A stretch of 64,000 nucleotides of DNA from Larkinella sp965227735. Lineage in GTDB: Bacteria > Bacteroidota > Bacteroidia > Cytophagales > Spirosomataceae. The stretch spans positions 7,254,001-7,318,000 of the forward strand of contig NZ_OZ245776.1 in the NCBI RefSeq assembly GCF_965227735.1. The letters run 5' to 3'. A program made the translations under genes and the position numbers. Positions 60,729 to 64,000 of this stretch are shown here, piece after piece. Within the stretch, counting starts at the first letter, position 1. Every line of letters begins with the position of its first letter. The notes beneath the pieces were generated by a model that had not been told where the DNA came from, ran no database searches, and was given only the letters and a program-made list of their open reading frames with translations.

Positions 60729-61826
60729 ATGCAACCATCAGAACTTTCAGACCTGGTCCGGGCTCCCTGCAAGGCCTGCGGAGCGCAGTTGAAATTTTCG
60801 GCCGAGAAGCAGAAACTGAGCTGCGATTATTGCGGCAACACCGAAGAGATTCCGTTTACCAAAAGCAACCTGCACGAGAATCCGCTGGCCTTTCGGGTCG
60901 AAGACCGGCAATTACCCAACGCGCCGACCGAGGAAAAACGCTTGTTTACCTGCCAGAATTGCGGGGCCAAAACGACCGTGAACTACGACGCGCCGACGAT
61001 TACCTGTGCCTTTTGCAATTCCAAAAACGTCAACCCGGATGCGCAGAAAACCCGGCTGATCGAACCCGCCGGTTTGCTGCCGTTCCGGATTTCGAAAGAA
61101 CAGTCGTTGCAGCGGTTCAAAAGCTGGGTAGGGGATAGCTGGCTGGCGCCGTCGGATCTGGCAGCCGGTGCGATGCTGGATAACCTGCACGGTATTTACA
61201 TCCCGTTCTGGACGTTCGACGCGCAGGCGCATTCGAACTACACTGGAGAAGCCGGTTTTTATTACTACGTTCCGGTGCAGGTGCGCGACGCCAATGGCAA
61301 GACCGTAACGCAGCAACAGCAGCGCGTCCGGTGGGAATACCGCAGTGGGTCGCATCAGGCGTTTTATGACGATATGCTCGAAATGGCGTCCCGAAAATTG
61401 TCGGAGCAGGAAAGCCAGGTGCAGGAAGCCAGCCGCTACGATTTGAAGGAAATCGTCGATTATGACCCACGGATTTTGCTGGGCTGGGAAGCCGAAGTCT
61501 ACAGCATCGATTTACAGGAAAGCGCCCGCAAAGCCGAGGAACAGATTCGGAGTCGCGAAGAAAATGCCTGTGCTTCCCAAATGGGCGGGGATACGCAGCG
61601 CAACCTGAATGTCGATACGACCTTAACCAACCAGACGTTCAAGCATATTTTGTTACCGCTCTGGATTTGTATGTATCTCTACAACGGCAAGCAATACCGG
61701 TTTCTGGTCAATGGACAGACCGGACAGATTGCGGGCGAAAGACCCAAATCGGCCTGGAAAATTGCCCTGGTGGTACTTGCTTTTCTTTTGTTGGTACTAT
61801 TCTTTTATTGGCTGGGGAAACGGTAA
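60729..61826 (+). CDS. Zinc-ribbon membrane protein partner of the SPFH protein
   Basis: A 365-aa protein. Two N-terminal zinc ribbons of TFIIB type are visible (CKACGAQL...CDYCG near 12-36; CQNCG...CAFCNS near 75-98), followed by a beta-rich middle region (YIPFWTFDAQAHSNYTGEAG) and one C-terminal membrane helix (IALVVLAFLLLVLFFYWLG). It is probably a tail-anchored cytoplasmic protein acting with SPFH. The exact role is unknown. Confidence 0.85.
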   Translation: MQPSELSDLVRAPCKACGAQLKFSAEKQKLSCDYCGNTEEIPFTKSNLHENPLAFRVEDRQLPNAPTEEKRLFTCQNCGAKTTVNYDAPTITCAFCNSKNVNPDAQKTRLIEPAGLLPFRISKEQSLQRFKSWVGDSWLAPSDLAAGAMLDNLHGIYIPFWTFDAQAHSNYTGEAGFYYYVPVQVRDANGKTVTQQQQRVRWEYRSGSHQAFYDDMLEMASRKLSEQESQVQEASRYDLKEIVDYDPRILLGWEAEVYSIDLQESARKAEEQIRSREENACASQMGGDTQRNLNVDTTLTNQTFKHILLPLWICMYLYNGKQYRFLVNGQTGQIAGERPKSAWKIALVVLAFLLLVLFFYWLGKR

Positions 61827-61986
61827 AAACGCTTTGAGATTTTTCTCACATATGATAAAATCTTATCGCAAGGTTGTTCCCGTAATTCCTTAATTTTACA
61901 CCTTCGGCAAAGACGGTTTTCGTTTGTTATCTGCGTAAGTCATTGTTGGTCAATATATTGCACGTACTGAAAAAGGTCATTGTCCA

Positions 61987-62991
61987 TTGCTTGAGTCTAT
62001 CCATCTTGTAAAATCTTTCGGGGACGTAACCGCCGTTCGGGGCGTCTCATTGGTTATAAAACCGGGTGAGGTGGTGGGATTGATTGGAGCAAGCGGCTCG
62101 GGAAAAAGTACCATGCTCAATCTGATGGCGGGTTTACTCGATGCAACAGATGGGGTCGTTCAATTGAATAATGAACGGATTAAAGGACCATCAGAACAGT
62201 TGGTTCCGGGGCACCCGCATATCAAATTGGTGCACCAGGAATACCAGTTGATGCCCCATGTTTCCGTTCGCGAAAATATCGCCTACGCCTTACGGTTTTA
62301 CGAAAAACGCTACCAGGATTTCCGGGTCGAGCAATTGATCAACCTGTGTCGGCTCGAAGCGGTGCAACACCGGCTCCCGCGCCAGGTGTCGGGGGGCGAA
62401 AAACAGCGGACGGCCATTGCCCGCGCCATTGCCGAAAAACCGGCCGCGTTGCTGCTCGACGAACCGTTCAGTCACCTTGATTTGCCCAATCGTGAACTGA
62501 TTCGGAGTATGTTGCTGGATCTGGTTCGGAACGAGAAAACCGCCTGCCTGTTTGTCACCCACGACTCGACCGACGCCCTGTCCATTTCGCACCGCATCGG
62601 AATTTTGCAGGATGGCCAACTGATTCAGATGGGTGCGCCGATGGATGTCTACCGCCGTCCGTACAACGCCTATGCCGCACAAATGACCGGCCCGGCCAAC
62701 CTGATTCGGGCCAAACACCTGCCGCTGATGGGCATCATTCACGCCTATCAACCCAACGCACTGGCCTGTGTCCGGCCGGAAAACATCCGGTTGAGCGACC
62801 GCGGACGCTTCGGCGGAACCGTCCGGAATGTGTTTTTCAAAGGCGCTTACCTGGAAGTGGAGGTCGAAATGAACCGGTTTGTCAACCTGACGTTTGTGGC
62901 GGCCTCCCACGAAAAAATCAAAGTCGGCCAGTTGGTCGGGCTGGAAATGTCGCCTGAATCCGTTCACTGGATGCGCGGTTCGTCGGTCTAG
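61987..62991 (+). CDS. ABC transporter ATP-binding protein (PotA/CysA-like) without partner genes
   Basis: A 334-aa ATPase. Walker A is GASGSGKST, the signature is VSGGEKQR, Walker B is LLLDEPFSH and the switch His is in VTHDST. A C-terminal TOBE-like regulatory region (RPENIRLSDRGRFGGTVRNV) places it with importers such as PotA or CysA. No permease or binding protein is adjacent, so the partners lie elsewhere or it is an orphan. The TTG at 61987 (MLESIHLVKSFG) is the only sensible start. The substrate is unknown. Confidence 0.87.
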   Translation: MLESIHLVKSFGDVTAVRGVSLVIKPGEVVGLIGASGSGKSTMLNLMAGLLDATDGVVQLNNERIKGPSEQLVPGHPHIKLVHQEYQLMPHVSVRENIAYALRFYEKRYQDFRVEQLINLCRLEAVQHRLPRQVSGGEKQRTAIARAIAEKPAALLLDEPFSHLDLPNRELIRSMLLDLVRNEKTACLFVTHDSTDALSISHRIGILQDGQLIQMGAPMDVYRRPYNAYAAQMTGPANLIRAKHLPLMGIIHAYQPNALACVRPENIRLSDRGRFGGTVRNVFFKGAYLEVEVEMNRFVNLTFVAASHEKIKVGQLVGLEMSPESVHWMRGSSV

Positions 62992-63683
62992 TCGTCCGAT
63001 TTTTTCTGGTTCGAAATCACCGTCTTTGGATTGCCCCGGTGCGAAACATCCGCTCCGCCCCGCGTGTTTTTCTCCAGTCGTTTCGTGACGGTCACCGAGG
63101 CATCACTTGCCCCCGACGCCCGGATAATCGCTTCATCGGCCGTCAGATCATAGGCCTGCAAATCCGAAGCCCCCGAAATATCGACATCGAGTTGCTTCAC
63201 GCGACCCCGCAGTTTGGTATCGGAAGCCCCGGATGCTTTCAGCCGGATGCGGTTGGCCGAAATATCTTTCATCGTCAGGTCGGCGGCTCCCGACAGCGTA
63301 ATGTCCAGTTCTTCACTGTCGAAGGCATCATTTACGTCGCCGTCGGAGGCACCGGAAAGGGTAATGCCGCGGAGGGCGGGCATCGTGACCAGCAAGCGGG
63401 GCGATTTGCGGTTTTTGCCCGGCATCCAGTTGCCCGCTGGCCGGTTGAACCGGGCGACCAGCACGCCGTTTTCGCTTTTGACGGACAGGTATTCGGTTTC
63501 GCCGGGCGACAGATCGGCCACAATGTCAAAAGAGCCTTTCCGGATTTCGATATCAATGGCATTGGCTACGTCGATGCGGTCGAACGACTTGATACTGAAC
63601 TGTTTCGTTACCGACTGCGCTTCTGAAAAACCGGCAATCAGCGTCGAAAGCAGGAGGGGTAAATAAAATCGATGGGTTTGCAT
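62988..63683 (-). CDS. Head-GIN domain (DUF2807) exported adhesin-like protein
   Basis: A 231-aa protein with a signal peptide (MQTHRFYLPLLLSTLIAGF) and a DUF2807 beta-helix: KQFSIKSFDRIDVANAIDIE, then the repeated SGASD units (TLSGASDGDVND, LKASGASDTKLRG, DISGASDLQAYD, IRASGASDASV). The right-handed helix is probably outside the cytoplasm. The ATG near 63683 is preferred; a longer frame starting with GTG at 63770 overlaps the sulfatase end. Its stop overlaps the end of the convergent ABC gene by four bases. Confidence 0.85.
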   Translation of the reverse strand: MQTHRFYLPLLLSTLIAGFSEAQSVTKQFSIKSFDRIDVANAIDIEIRKGSFDIVADLSPGETEYLSVKSENGVLVARFNRPAGNWMPGKNRKSPRLLVTMPALRGITLSGASDGDVNDAFDSEELDITLSGAADLTMKDISANRIRLKASGASDTKLRGRVKQLDVDISGASDLQAYDLTADEAIIRASGASDASVTVTKRLEKNTRGGADVSHRGNPKTVISNQKKSDD

Positions 63684-63751
63684 GGTGGTTAGCGAATGGT
63701 AAGATTCCTGCGAAGAAGATGCCGTCCTGAATCGGAACGTTGCACCGACTC

Positions 63752-64000
63752 CTATTTTCTTTTCTGCCACGGCACGGCCCCGCCCTGCTGGATGTGGTTC
63801 ATCAACAGGCGGGTCAACTCATTGGCTTTCGCTTTTTCCTGCTTCGCCAGATCGGTGGTTTCTTTCGGGTCGTCTTTCAGATTATACAATTCAAAGGGCG
63901 AAAACGGACTGGGTTGCAGCAATTTCCAGTCGCCCAGCCGCACGGCCTGGGTGGTCAGTCCTTTGAAGGCGTCGTTGCCTTCCCGGCGGATGTAAAAAAG
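63752..64000 (-). CDS. Sulfatase, C-terminal fragment (continues beyond the window)
   Basis: The last 82 or so residues of a sulfatase. The frame is open through base 64000 and includes RLGDWKLLQPSPFSPFELYN and LKDDPKETTDLAKQEKAKAN, the typical sulfatase C-terminus. It is a second sulfatase, distinct from the one at 18428-20014. The catalytic Cys lies outside the window. Confidence 0.85.
   Translation of the reverse strand, partial: LFYIRREGNDAFKGLTTQAVRLGDWKLLQPSPFSPFELYNLKDDPKETTDLAKQEKAKANELTRLLMNHIQQGGAVPWQKRK

Overview
The window looks like part of a chromosome of a Bacteroidota bacterium of the order Cytophagales, probably Spirosomataceae (Spirosoma/Larkinella-like). This rests on the SusC/SusD pair, a secreted enzyme with a type IX secretion (T9SS) tail, DUF3822, DUF4394 and Bacteroidota-type Wzi proteins, long Bacteroidota lipoproteins and moderate GC. 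No species is assigned. No rRNA, tRNA, CRISPR array, transposase, integrase or prophage gene was found.

Layout. 1-2.6 kb: a Crp/Fnr-type regulator, a DinB protein and a GntP-type aldonate transporter. 2.6-6.5 kb (minus): a three-gene periplasmic molybdenum hydroxylase (PaoABC-like). 6.7-20 kb (plus): a sugar-acid island with a LacI regulator, an enolase-superfamily dehydratase, SusC, SusD, galactonate dehydratase, KDGal kinase, KDPG/KDPGal aldolase, an MFS transporter and a sulfatase. Together these make a De Ley-Doudoroff route. Both dehydratases carry Tat-like leaders, so dehydration may occur in the periplasm. Two near-identical 18-bp palindromes, one before lacI and one just after it, are the likely operators.

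20-28.5 kb (minus): a co-oriented set of TPR protein, SpeD-like decarboxylase, DUF4178 zinc-ribbon membrane protein, small membrane protein, DUF350 protein, membrane-anchored SpeE-like aminopropyltransferase and a Tat-exported FAD amine-oxidase-like protein. It looks like an envelope-linked polyamine system. The SpeD copy has Ser where the family usually has its catalytic Cys.

28.6-50 kb is mostly core and envelope genes: alaS, a MerR regulator, two Wzi paralogs, a MauG-like peroxidase with an imelysin-like N-terminus, a PhoX-like lipoprotein, dprA, a DUF4394 lipoprotein, pyrE, a CNNM/CorC protein, two Nudix proteins, coaD, DUF3822, a CBS protein and a RecD-like helicase. 50-64 kb holds a ceramidase-like enzyme, an AraC regulator, a T9SS-exported GH42-like protein, gapN behind a structured leader, a JmjC-like oxygenase, an orphan protein, an SPFH-SHOCT plus zinc-ribbon pair, a lone ABC ATPase, a head-GIN protein and the end of a second sulfatase.

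The most striking unexplained feature is a dense set of long inverted repeats, about 18 in 64 kb. They lie almost only between genes. They fall into at least three sequence families (core words CCCCTAAATCCCC, GTTTACGGT...GGTGGCTGACGC and GGAACGCGG) plus singletons. Some contain the stop codons of the flanking genes, and others lie at start codons and add false N-terminal extensions to open frames.
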